Shown: in pieces, positions 35,852-47,320 of the stretch
Layout of the letters: the number at the start of each line of letters is the position of its first letter
Position numbering within the stretch: position 1 is the stretch's first letter
Source: Hevea brasiliensis
Taxonomy: Eukaryota > Streptophyta > Magnoliopsida > Malpighiales > Euphorbiaceae
Assembly: GCF_030052815.1 (NCBI RefSeq)
Contig: NC_079496.1
Span: 66,329,652 to 66,393,651, forward strand
Reading direction: 5' to 3'
Length of the DNA stretch: 64,000 bases
Made by a program: the position numbers and the translations under genes
The notes under the pieces: model-generated
Told to the model about the DNA's origin: nothing
The model's database searches: none
What the model saw: the letters and a program-made list of their open reading frames with translations, nothing else

Positions 35852-37142
35852 TTGACTATGGAAGAGGGTGATCGCTCGATCAATCTATTGAGGCTGAGGT
35901 GCAAGGGGATGCCCCATGCCTACATAATGTCAGTGGTTCAAGAGCACCACTGCAGCATCGTGATTCTGCTCGATTCGCCACAGACACTGCAATGTTCCAA
36001 CAAATGGATGGTAATGTGCCTACTCAAGTCCCAATACAGACCCCGGTGGTACAACCACAGTCTTCTGCTAGACAATATGACAAATTGATGAAGTATGGGG
36101 CTACAGAGTTCAAGGGACTTAGATCCTCTAGAGGCGTAACAATGGTTAGAGAGGATGGATAGGGTATTCAAGAAACCGCATTGCACAGAGGAGCTTAGAT
36201 TTGAGTACTCAGATCTTTGCTCTGGGGATGCTTATGACTGGAAAACCATCCCCACACCGATAGAACCTGCAGTGCTAACATGGAATGACTTCCTCAGGGA
36301 ATTCAGGCAAAAATATGTCCCTGATGCTTATGTAGACCAGAAGCTGCAAGAATTCCTAAGTCTGAAACAGGGGGGCAGATCAGTGGCTGAGTATGAAAGG
36401 GAATTTTCCCGCCTAAGCCATTATGCAGTAAGTCTACTTTCTACCAGTAGGGAGAGATGTAAGAGGTTTGAAACCGGCTTGAAGCCTAGTATCAGATTAC
36501 AAGTGGTCGGATTCAAACATAACAACTTCTCTGAACTTATTTCTCAAGCACTAGAATTAGAAAGAATTGAATCTGAAGCGGCTCTTGAGAAAAAGAAATC
36601 AGAGAAGACAGAAAAAGAGGGAAAGTCGTGACAGAGTTCTAGTGGTCCCACTTGGAAAGAGGAAAAACTTTGGGGATACAAGAGATAGTAAGAAGTCCGG
36701 TAGAGATAGATCTTTTGGACAGAAACCACCTCGATCCGATCAGCAAACTCAACAGAAACCCAGAAATGCGCTGTCAGATCGACTTTGTGAAACTTGTGGT
36801 AAACCACATAGTGGGGTATGCTATAGAGCCGTAGGAGCATGTTTTAACTGTGGAGAGACTGGCCATTTTGCTAGGGATTGTGTAAATCCAGGTCGTTCTG
36901 GATCATTTACTACACCAAAGGGATCAACCCAAGTTTCTACCCCAAAGAGTTCACCATCGCTAGTAGAGGCAAAGGTAGAGGTAGGGGTAGTACACCTAGA
37001 AGTCGATCATCGTGAATCAGCCAAAACAGGTGATGCTTCAACGAGTATACGCTATCTACGTAAAAGAGACGAGACTTTTGACATCATTCTTGGTACTTTC
37101 TCAATTAGCAACCGAGATATATATATGTATTGTTTGACCTGA
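35852..37142 (+). pseudogene. gag: Gag of element C, frameshifted
   Basis: The start at 35852 gives MTMEEGDRS as in element A. The frame then shifts near 35880 (35852 frame to 35899 frame), again before 36155, and again near 36600 (36155-36631 to 36567-37142). The core segment 36155-36631 has LTWNDFLREFRQKYVPDAY and SVAEYEREFSRLSHYA. The third segment carries the zinc knuckle CFNCGETGHFARDC, with a CETCGKPHSGVC pair before it, then a basic tail. The last residues, FDIILGTFSISNRD, are the beginning of the protease domain, which then ends before the DTG motif. Gag is thus nearly full length in sequence but not in frame. Confidence 0.88.
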
Positions 37143-38100
37143 ATTTTCATATTTTTACATTAGTGTTAGAACTATATGTTCGTTGTTATTCGCTTACAGA
37201 GGAATAAATTTTGACGCATTAGTGATTAGCCCTTAAGATAAGGATTGTGATAATAAGTGAAATTAGTTTTGAAAGAGTTTATCGGCGAAAAGTATTTTCT
37301 AACACACCATAAATTATAAAGCTAATTAGTGAGCCTACTTAATGTAAGGCAAGGGACGTAAAAGTAAGATGCAGAATGGAATTGCTCTTGATAAGGGCAA
37401 GGAGGTTCTTGTAGAAATTGCTAATGGATATTGTAATCGTAATAAGATTCGAATATCGTTGAATTCAAAAAGAATAAAAGATAACAAAGTTTGATCTATT
37501 GGGATGTATCGTAGTAACTATGCAATGTTCTTGATGTTTATACCGTGTCGCAGACATGCACTAACTTGAGATTATTGTGTAGAGCTACGACTACCCGATA
37601 GTACATCTAGATGAGAATAGTTGCCAACGGCATCTGCTTTGGCATAGTTATGCCGTGACAGAATTTAATTGTTAGAAATAAGTTTGAAAATCCTACTTAG
37701 GATCTAAAACTCAAAAGTTAAAATATCGAAAGGTTATAGTTCAAGATAAAAGGAAGTAAGTTATAGAACATTGACAGATAAAAAGAGTTATGGAAGTAGA
37801 GACTTGAGCAGTTGATTCATATGTAACAAAGAAATATTCGAATGTGAGGAAGACTATGGACTAGAATGGTCGGAGGACCAATGCACGATGAATGATTCTA
37901 ATATGACCTCAAGGGTCATTCAAGAAGGAACGTGGTGAAATATTAGACAACATAATAGTAAGAGGAGATTGGTGTTATCCAAACAAAGTAAACATTGTAT
38001 TAGATTGTTAAAAGTCTTACGATCATATAGAAAGGAGAAAATAAACGTATGACTATTGTAAGATGATTACTGGGTAAAATTTCGTGGACGAAATTTATTT
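37143..38100 (+). other. Non-coding interior of element C
   Basis: About 960 bp replacing pol. No long ORF in either direction and no residual RT, RNase H or integrase motif that I can recognise. The last bases (AAATTTCGTGGACGAAATTT, 38078-38097) are the conserved lead-in to the polypurine tract, so the 3' junction is authentic. The origin of the rest is unknown. Confidence 0.6.
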
Positions 38101-38114
38101 AATGGGGGGATAAT
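38101..38114 (+). other. Polypurine tract, element C
   Basis: AATGGGGGGATAAT directly precedes the 3' LTR at 38115. Confidence 0.85.
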
Positions 38115-41100
38115 TGTAACACCCCTAAGTTCGGTAGTGCGTTCTGCGATTCCGGTGACCAGTGCTGTCCTGGACAGCTAGGATGCCTAGAACCACACTT
38201 CAATGAGAGTGAGGAGACATAAAATAATGAAAAAAAAGAAAAGAAAGTACAAGAAAAACAAAGGAAAAATGATTCCAAAGAAATGTGATCAAGTTAAGCA
38301 GTAGGAAACCTAACGATGGGTGACAGACTGGAAGTCACGGCGTGGACCGTTGATCACTGGGCTGAAACCACGGAAAACATTTTTGGGACATAAATAGACC
38401 CTTGTTGAAGAATAAATATCATTAGAAATATCAAAGAAAAATTAAATAATTAGTACAAAGAAAAGTGAAAAATCGAAAAACAGACAAAATAAGGTGTTAC
38501 CGAAAAATCGTGAAAGCCACCCGAACAGGTTCATTATGGTCATTTGACATCCCGAATTGTCTTTTGACCTAAATGTCCATTAAAAATAAATAGTATTACA
38601 CTTAGAAAATGAAATGAAAAATTAATTTGATGGTACCTAAAATAAATAGTGGAAATAATGGGTTAAATATGGATTAATTGAAAGTTAACTTATAATATGT
38701 TTTAATTTTAGTTAGTGGACCACTATAGGATTAATTTATCATTGAAATATGGCTGATATGGTCCACTCACCATCTGAAATTCCATCTTCCTCAAAATTCT
38801 CTCAAATGGCCGAATTGAAGAAACCTTGAAACTCCATTGACGTTTTCTTTGAGCTTCATTTCCTCTCTCCATTTCAACTCCATTCTCTTAGGTTCTTTCA
38901 TGAAAAATGGTCTACACACCACAAGGAAGATATTGATACTAATTTTGAGAAGTTTGGTGAAGGTTTAGCAAGTTACAAATAAAGGTAAGTTTGCATTTTT
39001 GAGAAATCCTTTGTTAAAGTTTTTATGCATGTTTTGGGTATTGGTTTGGTGAAGGAAAATTTTGAGTTTGAAGGGTTATTGTTGTTGCCATTTTGGACAG
39101 CCATGGGTCACGTTTTTGATGAGGTATTTGTGTATATAATTGATGAGAAATAATATTAATCATGGTGATTTAGTAACCTAGTGATTTAATGCATGTATAT
39201 ATGGTGAATGATGCACTTTGATGGGAATTGGCATATGGTACGGCAATGTGATGTTGATGAATGAATTGTGGCAGCTTGTGGACACTTGAATAATGGTGTA
39301 TATTGAAGGGAGTGTGGGCAGCATATTGACCTAGAAGGATTGATGATATGTATGTCAATTTACATTGTAAAGTGTATGTAAAGTTTGTAATGTTTAGGTG
39401 TGTTTGTAATGGTACTTAGAAATTGTAATTGTGAATGATATTTGGTGTGTTGAGGGTGATTGGAATCTGCCCAAAATAATGCTAATGTTATGTAGAAAAT
39501 GTTGTTGGTAATGTGCCAAAACAGTTTGGTAGGGTATGGAACTAAACCTTGCAAAGGTAAGTGTGTGTTTGAAGTTGGGGTGTGTAATGCATATTAAGGG
39601 CAGTGTATATTTTGGCCTATAACCTTGAATGTGTAACCTCAATTAGTATGAGACCAATTTGAGGTGAAACTAGGCACAAAAATGTGCCAACTTTCATTGA
39701 GAAACCATGCCAAAATTCTGCTTGCAAGGTGACCTAAAAATTTGACCAATTCGGATTAGGTGCAATTAGGACCTGAAAAATGACCAATTGGGCAGCAGTG
39801 AGTGTTTAGGCCATAACTCACTCAAACCAGGTCCAATTGACCTGAAATTTTGACCAAGAATAGTTAAGACCCATACCTACAAGTCTTATGAAGACACCAA
39901 AGCCCAGAAATGACCATAAGCAAGTCAAACAACTTGCACAAGTTCGGGTCCAAAAACTGGCCGAACCAGAATTGACCACTTTGACCTAAAATTGACCTAA
40001 AATGGTACCATTTGACCAGCAAGAGTGTAATGACCATAACTCGGTCTACTTAACTCGGATTGACCTGAAATTTTGCACCGCGGTCCATAAGACCTAAATC
40101 TACAAGTTTGTAGTTTTGACCGAGACCCGAAAACCGAGGGAACTAGATCGTCCGGCTAGGTCAAACCAGTGTTCCGGAATCCAGCAATTTGCATTAAAAT
40201 GCACTAAGCAAGGAAATGACTTTGGTAAAACATACCAAATCTAAAACCCTATCAAATGTGACATATTAACGACACTAAAACCTAATTTACCTAAAACGCA
40301 ACGAGGGTCGGTATATTAGGTGATTAAGTGAATAATTGAGTTCAGTGCATTATTTACCAAACACCATCGATAGAGACAGTTTAAATTAGTACTGAAACAC
40401 TTCAAATTGTGTTTCTCAGTTACCAAAGACTCAGGAAAAGGGAAGGAAACACTGAGTCCAGATCAGGGGGACAGTCATCAGAGGTTTGTGCACAACAACT
40501 GTTTCTTTTGAATTATTTTCAATGGAAATAAATATTGACTATTTGCATATCATTGTTTTAAATTGTGGAAATGTGTTTGGTGGACACTTATTGATTGAAA
40601 AACATTGTGAATGGTTTGAAACTGTGAAAATTTGTTTGAATGGTATTTAATGGATACTTATTGATTGAAAAGCACTGTAAATGGTTTTTGTGGAAATTGA
40701 AGTGAATTACGAATTGTGTTGCCATTTTGTGAATGAAATTATAACTTTGGAAATTTATTGGATTCTTACGGATCATTTGAATAAAATGTTTGGAATTGTT
40801 TTGACTCACAATTGGCATGACACTGATAATATGTTCTCCTCCATTAATGGGGTGAGTGTGATTATTCCTCCCTCTTTGACTTATTAGTCTGGGGTGAGTA
40901 TTATTATGTTCATCCATATTTGACTTCCCAGTCTGAGGTGAGTATGGATGAGTTCTCATTATATAGCTAGCTTCCTCCCTCATTGATTTCGATTATTGGG
41001 GTGAGCATGTCTTGTCGTGGTGTACAACACGACATATATGGAAAAATTGTGTCATGGCCTAAATTGTGTTATAGATTGGCAACACTGTATTCTTCAGTTA

Positions 41101-41968
41101 TTTGATCGAATTGTGTTATTATGTATTGTGAGATTGTGAAATTGATTTAAACTCTTATTGACATATACTGTATATTGAATTCAACCATGATCTGAATTAT
41201 TGAAAATTATTGTGATATTAACAAATGGAGTTTAAATTCTTGTTGACATTTATTGTCTTGAATTTAACTATTGTTTTAAGTATCCACTATTGATATGATT
41301 TATGAATTGTGATTTAAAATTTGTATTTGGTAAATGTTGTACCATCGAGACATTGTCTCGTGATAGCTTTATTCTTTATGCGAGTAGAGAGACAGGCAGT
41401 GAGCTAGGTCGCTAGTATCGCCAATGAGATTTTGGGTATAGTGAGTATACCACATGTGGCATTTTGTCTTGTAATGTATATTCACTATATGTATATTTTG
41501 TTCTTGGTTTTGAGCGTTGTAAATTTAAGTTGTACTGATAAAGTTGTAAAATAATTATGAGTTATTTGGCTTGTAAAAATTGTGTTATATCTTTGTATCT
41601 TAGTCTTTGAAAATCACCGTGGATTTGACTTGAGAAATGTGTTGTGTTGATAAAAATGTTGGAGTTGAGATTTGAAAATATATTGAAGTGCTTTTACTGA
41701 GTTTTTCAAGAAGCTTTGTCCAAAATACAAATGGCACCTTGCCAAAATTTTTACAGATATTCCAAATAAATCAAATGAGTTAGTTGTTTCACTTCAGTTC
41801 ACCAAAGTCTTTCACACCTGTAAATAGTGCTCACCACTGTAAAAGAAGTAATAAAAGTTTTTAAAATCCCTTGTAGTGTATTTAATGGATTATCAGTAGA
41901 CGGAGTTGGTAATTCATTAGGTATACTACGGGATCATGTTATGCCTTACAGAGGGGTAGGGTGTGACA
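38115..41968 (+). repeat. Element C 3' LTR (3,854 bp)
   Basis: Same tips as the 5' LTR, followed by GGTTG. Long stretches are almost identical to the 5' LTR (for example 38550-39660), but small indels cluster at 38145-38520 and 41340-41830. It carries about 60 bp near 40905-40965 ('gacttcccagtctgaggtg') that the 5' LTR lacks. Confidence 0.92.
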
Positions 41969-43718
41969 GGTTGGGGCTTTTAGGGTGAGGAAGGGTGGAA
42001 ATTCAAGCTTGAAAGATTGAAAAATGGAAGAGGAACTCTTCCATGGTGGTGCGGCAACTTTCAGGAAGAAAGGAGCAGAATATTTTTTTCAATTTTTGGT
42101 CTCATTTATCCTCTTTTATTACTTAATTAAGTGATGCTTAATTATGATTGGTGGATAGGTTTTTAATGACATCATATGAAGTCATAATTAGGTATTTTCT
42201 TTCATTTTTTTTCTTCTTTTCTCTACTTATTTTCAATTCAATTTTTAGCAATATTTATTCATATTTTAGATCGTAATAATTATTTACTTAATTGGACAAG
42301 TCGGCCAAAAGTTATCTCTGAAGATGAAATGACCAAAATGCCCTCCGTTTGGCTTAACAGACTAAAATTATCTGTACTAATTAAAAAAAAATTCTAAACC
42401 TTTTCTTCACATTCTAATGCCATAGAAATCTCAATAACTCTTCTCTGGAGTCCCAATAATTATTTCATGAATTTTCTCCCGAGTTTGGGGTCGGTAACTA
42501 TCTTTACCGATACTTCCCCGTACAGTCACCCATCGCTAGGGCACCGGCTCATTTAACTTGGTTGTATTTTATTTCTAAAATTTTTTCATAATTTTTCTTA
42601 CACTTATTTGAGTTATTTATGACTCCTCACTCTAGTTTAAATATTTTTTCAGGCGTTCCAGCTGTCCAGATCGACACCGGTCACCAGAACAGTAGAATAT
42701 GCGGAATTGCTACAGTGAGGGTGTTACACAATAGATATTCAAAAAGGCATAATTTAAAATAAGAACCTGATCTCATAAATCATGAATAAGAACTAGAATC
42801 CCTTAAACTGAATTTAGAAACTTAGCCGCTCATGTTCATGGCTTACAAAAATAAAGTAAAATAATAAAGAAATCTAAAACTATGAACGTGAATGGAGAAT
42901 GAAGATATTGAAGGTATGTCTCCATTGTTGCTAAAGATGATCTTTATAATCAAAAACCTAATCCACAGATAAGAACCAAACTTGGGAAATTTTTGAAATT
43001 CAAAAAGACAGATTCTCTACTTTGTAATCATAGCCAAATTTCAGCCACTTTCCTTCCAATTCTGTCTCTAACTTCTTCAGAAAAGTTGTAGCCCTACTTC
43101 TTAGCTTTCCAACAAGTACTCATTTGCCTAAATCAGAAGTCTACAACCCAAGTTATGGGCTAAAAACTGAAATTGGTTCTGATAGACAATCCAACCCATA
43201 AAAATTGAATTCACTGCCATTTTTAATCACCAAAATAATGTAGTATTGTCTTCAACCCTTCATAGAAATTGTCGAGGTGGTTCTTAAGATTCAATTGGGC
43301 CTAGGTTTGCTTCATTTGGACATCTAGAGCTCTAAATATAAAATAAATCCCAAAACTGGTCATGACACATCAAGTGTGGGCTTTTGTAATAGACTCATAG
43401 CTAATTTTGACAACCTTGGAGACTGATTTGGGCTTTGGTCCCTTTTTGTCATTTGTAGTACTCTGACTTAGCTTTTCAATGAATTAAACAGCATTGGATT
43501 TAGAGACCCACAACTTTAGAAACACCTAAAAAATATAACAAAGGTCAAATTAATGCAAATGCTGAAAATTTCTCAATTTAACGCAATTATTTCAACAACT
43601 CTCTAAAAATATGCTTAATTGATAATTATATTTTAATCAACTGAATTAGACATAAAAATACACTAAAAACACTAAATGTAATGGGAGTAAAAATACTAAT
43701 TATGCACTTATCAGTATG

Positions 43719-44007
43719 CCAAGGGTTGCAATGTAATTGGATAGCAAGAAAAACAAGGAGGTCAAGAGCATTGGTGGGACCAGTGGGAGGAGATCAAGAT
43801 TAAGATGTTGATTATGTACTCCTTCAGTAATTTTTGTAAAACGAATGAATGAAATACACCTAGGAATGCCCTAATTCAATTCTTGGTGGCTCAAAATTAT
43901 ATCCCTTAGAAAGTCCATGATCATGCCATATTGTATGTTTATCCATGTATGCATGAGATGTGTATGAATGTATGCAAATATGTGATATATGCATGCCAAC
44001 TGGATAA
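43719..44007. repeat. Older non-coding sequence between the solo LTR and the LINE
   Basis: Continuous with 3060-4148 when the GTATG-flanked LTR is removed, and with 47321-48103 when the LINE is removed. Many ATG/TATG short motifs near 43930-43990, no gene. Probably the interior of an old retroelement, not classified. Confidence 0.4.
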
Positions 44008-44024
44008 TGAGCAAAGTGAGACCA
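44008..44024. repeat. LINE target duplication, 3' side copy
   Basis: TGAGCAAAGTGAGACCA, identical to 47304-47320. Confidence 0.95.
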
Positions 44025-44043
44025 ACTCAACTCAACTAAGCCT

Positions 44044-45855
44044 TTATCCCAAAAATTTGGGGTCGGCTTTATGGATTCGCTTTTTCCACTCTGAACGATT
44101 TTGGGTTAAATCCTTAGAAATGTGTAATGCTTCTAAGTCATGCTGTACTACTCTCCTCCAAGTCAATTTAGGTCTACCCCTTTTTTTCTTTCTATCCTCT
44201 AGCCTAATGTGCTCTACTTGTCTAACTGGAGCCTCCGTATGTCTACGCTTCACATGACCAAACCACCTCAATCTCCCTTCTCTCAACTTATCTTCAATTG
44301 GCACCACTCCTACCTTTTCTCTAATACTTTCATTACGGACTTTATCTAGTCTAGTATGGCCACTCATCCACCTTAACATTCTCATCTCTGCAACTCTTAT
44401 CTTAGATGCGTAGGACTCTTTCAGTGCCCAACACTCACTACCATATAGCATAGCCAGTCGTATGGCTGTACGGTAAAATTTTCCTTTTAATTTATTGGGA
44501 ATCTTACGATCACATAAAACTCCCGTGGCACGTCTCCACTTCAACCATCCGGCTTTAATCCTATGACTAACATCCTCCTCACATCCCCCCTCTACTTGAA
44601 GGACTGAGCCTAGATATTTAAAGTGATTACTTTGGGACAGTGCCGCTCCATTCAAACTAACTCCTTCCCTATCACCAGTTTGGCCTTCACTGAACTTGCA
44701 ATGCATGTATTCTGTCTTCGTTCTACTTAACTTAAAACCCTTTGACTCTAGAGTACTTCTCCAAAGTTCTAGCTTCCTATTGACTCCTTCTCGTGTCTCA
44801 TCTATCAGAACAATATCATCCGCAAACATCATGCACCAAGGAATACTCTCTTGTATATGTTTCAGTTCATCTAAAACTAATGTATAATGGTAAGGGCTTA
44901 TGGCTGATCCTTGGTGTAATCCAATTGAGATCGGAAAATCTCTTGTGTCCCCTCCCACTGTGCGCACAATAGTAGTTGCTCCTTCATACATATCTTTCAA
45001 TACTTGTATATACCTAATAGATACCCTCTTTTGTTCTAACGCATTCCATAAGACCTCTCTTGGAACACTATCATAAGCCTTCTCCAAATCAATAAAAACC
45101 ATGTGTAGATCTTTCTTCCCATCTCTATATTTCTCCATCAAGCTTCTAATGAGAAAGATCGCTTCCATAGTTGAACGACCAGGCATGAAACCAAATTGAT
45201 TGAGAGAGATAGAAGTATCATGACGTAGTCGATGCTCCACAACTCTCTCCCACAACTTCATAGTATGGCTCATGAGTTTAATTACCCTATATTATGAGCA
45301 ACTCAGTATGTCTCCCTTATTTTTAAAAATAGGTACTAAAATACTCTTCCTCCATTCATCAGTCATTTTCTTTGAGTTTAGAATCTTATTAAATAATTTA
45401 GTTAACCATGCCACTCCCATATCTCCCAAATACTTCCACACTTCAATTGGTATTTCATCGGGTCCACAGGCTTTACCTACTTTCATTCTCTTAAGTGCTT
45501 CCTTTACTTCTAAAGATCTAATCCTTCTAGTATAATTTACATTCTTTTCTATTGTTCTATAATCTTTATTCACGCTATTTCCATTTTGACTATTATTAAA
45601 GAGATCATTAAAATAATTTCTCCATCTTTCTTTAATGTCCTCATCTTTCACCAACACTTTTCCTTCTTTATCCTTAATGCACCTAACTTGATTGAGATCT
45701 TGACATTTCCTTTCTCTACTCCTTGCTAATCTATAAATATCTTTCTCCCCTTCTTTAGTTCCAAGTTTCTCATATAACTTTTCAAAGGCCTGTGCTCTTG
45801 CTTGGCTAACTGCCTTTTTTGCCTCTTTCTTTGCTATCTTGTACTGTTCATATGC
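44044..45855 (-). pseudogene. LINE reverse transcriptase
   Basis: 45855-45658 is open but lacks a start. 45657-45292 is the RT N-terminal part, with KVGKACGPDEIPIEVWK. TAA at 45292 breaks it. 45273-44044 (409 residues) has palm motif A ([17 protein letters not shown]), motif B ([16 protein letters not shown]) and motif C ([10 protein letters not shown]), then a thumb and a C-terminal basic region ([12 protein letters not shown]). All three pieces share one frame, so a single nonsense codon separates the N-terminus from the catalytic part. RT primes on the nicked target DNA. Catalytic Asp residues are present. The final [14 protein letters not shown] lies just before the 3' end, so the 3' UTR is very short. 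Confidence 0.92.
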
Positions 45856-47200
45856 CTAATTATTATCACATTTAGGTAATTTCTTATACCATTCCCTTTT
45901 TCTCTTCACTGCCTTTTGTACTTCCTCATTCCACCACCATCTCTCTTTTGAGGGTGGTCCATGTCCTTTAGACTCCCCAAGTACTTTTCTAGCTACTTCT
46001 CTAATCTTTGATGCCATATGTATCCACATATCATTGGCCTCCATATCTAGCTTCCATACTTCGGACTCAAGAAGCTCATTTTTGAACTTCACTTGCTTTA
46101 CTCCTTTGAACTCCCACCACTTTGTTTGAGCTACACTATTTCTTCTGACCTTACTTGAATTGTTCCTAAACTTGACATCCAATACCACCAACCTATGTTG
46201 ACTTGTTAAAGCTTCTCCTGGAATGACCTTGCAATCCTTGCATAGAGCTCTATTTGTCTTCCTAGTTAAGAGGAAGTCGATTTGGCTTCTATGTTGCCCA
46301 CTTTTGAAAGTCACTAAATGTGACTCTCTTTTTATAAAGTAGGTATTTGCTAGTATTAGGTCGTATGCCATAGCAAAATCCATGATGCTTTTTCCCTCCT
46401 CATTTTGACTGCCAAAACCAAAACCTCCATGAACATTCTCATAACCTTGCCTATCACTTCCTACATGTCCATTCAAATCTCCACCAATGAAAACATTCTC
46501 TTCATTCGGTATGCTTTGCATTAAATCATCCATATCTTCCCAAAACCTTTGTTTACTCTCCTTTGTCTAGTCCTATTTGTGGGGCATAAGCACTAACTAT
46601 ATTTATTGTTTCTCCGTCTAGTACTAGCTTTACTAGTATAATTCTATCTCCTACTCTTTTCACAGCTACTACTGCGTCTTTCAATGTCCTGTCTATGATT
46701 ATACCCACTCCATTCTTGTTTCTCTCCTTTCCGGTAAACCACAATTTGTACCCTGAATTAACCACTTCCTTACTTTGCTCTCCTACCCATTTAGTCTCCT
46801 GAATGCAAGCAATATTCACCCTTCTCCTTTCCAAGGTATCCACAAGCTCCATTAATTTTCCTGTAAGTGATCCAACATTCCAAGTACCAACCCTGATCCT
46901 CCTCCTATCTTGCTCCTTCCTAATTGGTCTCCTTCTATGATATCTTCTATTATTTTCTATGTCTATCTTGTGTTCTGTTCCACTATTTGTTCTATTATCT
47001 GTCTTATGGACTAACTTCTTTACCCACACCCGTCCATGATGTGGGAACCCTTGCTCACTTAACACCACACCCGGGCGCCGGCATGGCGCGTCGCTTTCGG
47101 TGAACGCCCTACACCCTTGGATATTTATCACTACACCCGGGCTCCGATGTAGCGCGTCGTTAGTAGAGGACGCCCCAACGTTTATATCATTTGAATCCAT
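45856..47200 (-). pseudogene. LINE endonuclease domain
   Basis: 47200-46553 (215 residues) starts MDSNDINVGAS and carries the APE-type endonuclease front half: RVGTWNVGSLTGK, CIQETKW and IVSAYAPQ. A one-base insertion near 46555 shifts the frame. 46533-45856 continues with GGDLNGHVG, SQIDFLLTR and SQHRLVVLDV, the metal-binding and catalytic blocks. TAG at 45856 separates it from the RT part in the same frame. The endonuclease nicks target DNA to start insertion. All expected catalytic blocks are visible, so the loss is due to a few point changes only. Confidence 0.92.
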
Positions 47201-47303
47201 ATCATAGGGTGTGACGAAATTTTTACGCTGGTTGTCACCTACCGCAACCCTCCTCCTTTATCCGGGCTTGGGACCGGCTAAGCGCAAACTACTTAGGCGG
47301 AGT

Positions 47304-47320
47304 TGAGCAAAGTGAGACCA
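47304..47320. repeat. LINE target duplication, 5' side copy
   Basis: TGAGCAAAGTGAGACCA, identical to 44008-44024. Sequence beyond (TAATAATAATTAAG) is pre-existing. Confidence 0.95.

Larger units (their letters stand above)
31874..41968 (+). mobile_element. Element C: gag-only derivative of the element A family
   Basis: Complete structure with 5' LTR 31874-35670, interior 2,444 bp (35671-38114) and 3' LTR 38115-41968. Perfect target duplications GGTTG lie at 31869-31873 and 41969-41973. The related LTR near 51280-51310 shows the unoccupied site. LTR tips, primer site and gag match element A, but no RT, RNase H or integrase is present. About 0.97 kb of non-coding sequence fills the place of pol. 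It would need enzymes from an A-type copy. Confidence 0.92.
4854..42728 (-). mobile_element. Tekay-type solo LTR (about 3.9 kb), split by elements A and C
   Basis: Own sequence is 4854-5703, 29567-31873 and 41974-42728. In minus orientation it starts TGTAACACCCTCACTGTAGC and ends GGTGAGGGGTGTTACA, the same layout and length as the 3.93-kb LTR at 50560-54485. Flanks are TAATA (4849-4853) and CAATA (42729-42733), an imperfect duplication differing by one transition. There is no primer site beside the 4854 end, so no internal region remains. The three pieces join seamlessly when A and C are removed. Confidence 0.8.
4149..43713 (-). mobile_element. Solo LTR (about 1.69 kb), split by nested insertions
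   Basis: Own sequence is 4149-4853 plus 42729-43713. In minus orientation it starts TGATAAGTGCATAATTAG and ends CAACCATCA, a TG...CA pair with inverted TGAT/ATCA tips. Perfect target duplications GTATG lie at 4144-4148 and 43714-43718. No primer site, polypurine tract or coding domain was seen inside, so it is a solo LTR. It is unrelated to the Tekay LTRs; the TGATAAGTGCA start recalls other plant Ty3/gypsy LTRs, but the family is not assigned. Everything from 4854 to 42728 inserted later. Confidence 0.75.
44025..47303 (-). mobile_element. RTE-clade LINE, full length
   Basis: 3,279 bp on the minus strand. Flanked by a perfect 17-bp target duplication TGAGCAAAGTGAGACCA at 44008-44024 and 47304-47320. 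The 5' end starts ACTCCGCCTAAGTAG. One long reading frame encodes an apurinic-type endonuclease then reverse transcriptase, with no separate ORF1, as expected for RTE. The 3' tail is short, with a TTGAG repeat and no poly(A), also typical of RTE. The reading frame has one frameshift and two stops. It is the only non-LTR element seen. Confidence 0.92.

Noticed and set aside
47000..47303. CpG island or promoter of a gene upstream of the LINE
   Set aside because: The GC-rich block lies inside the LINE's own 5' end, bounded by the 17-bp TSD.
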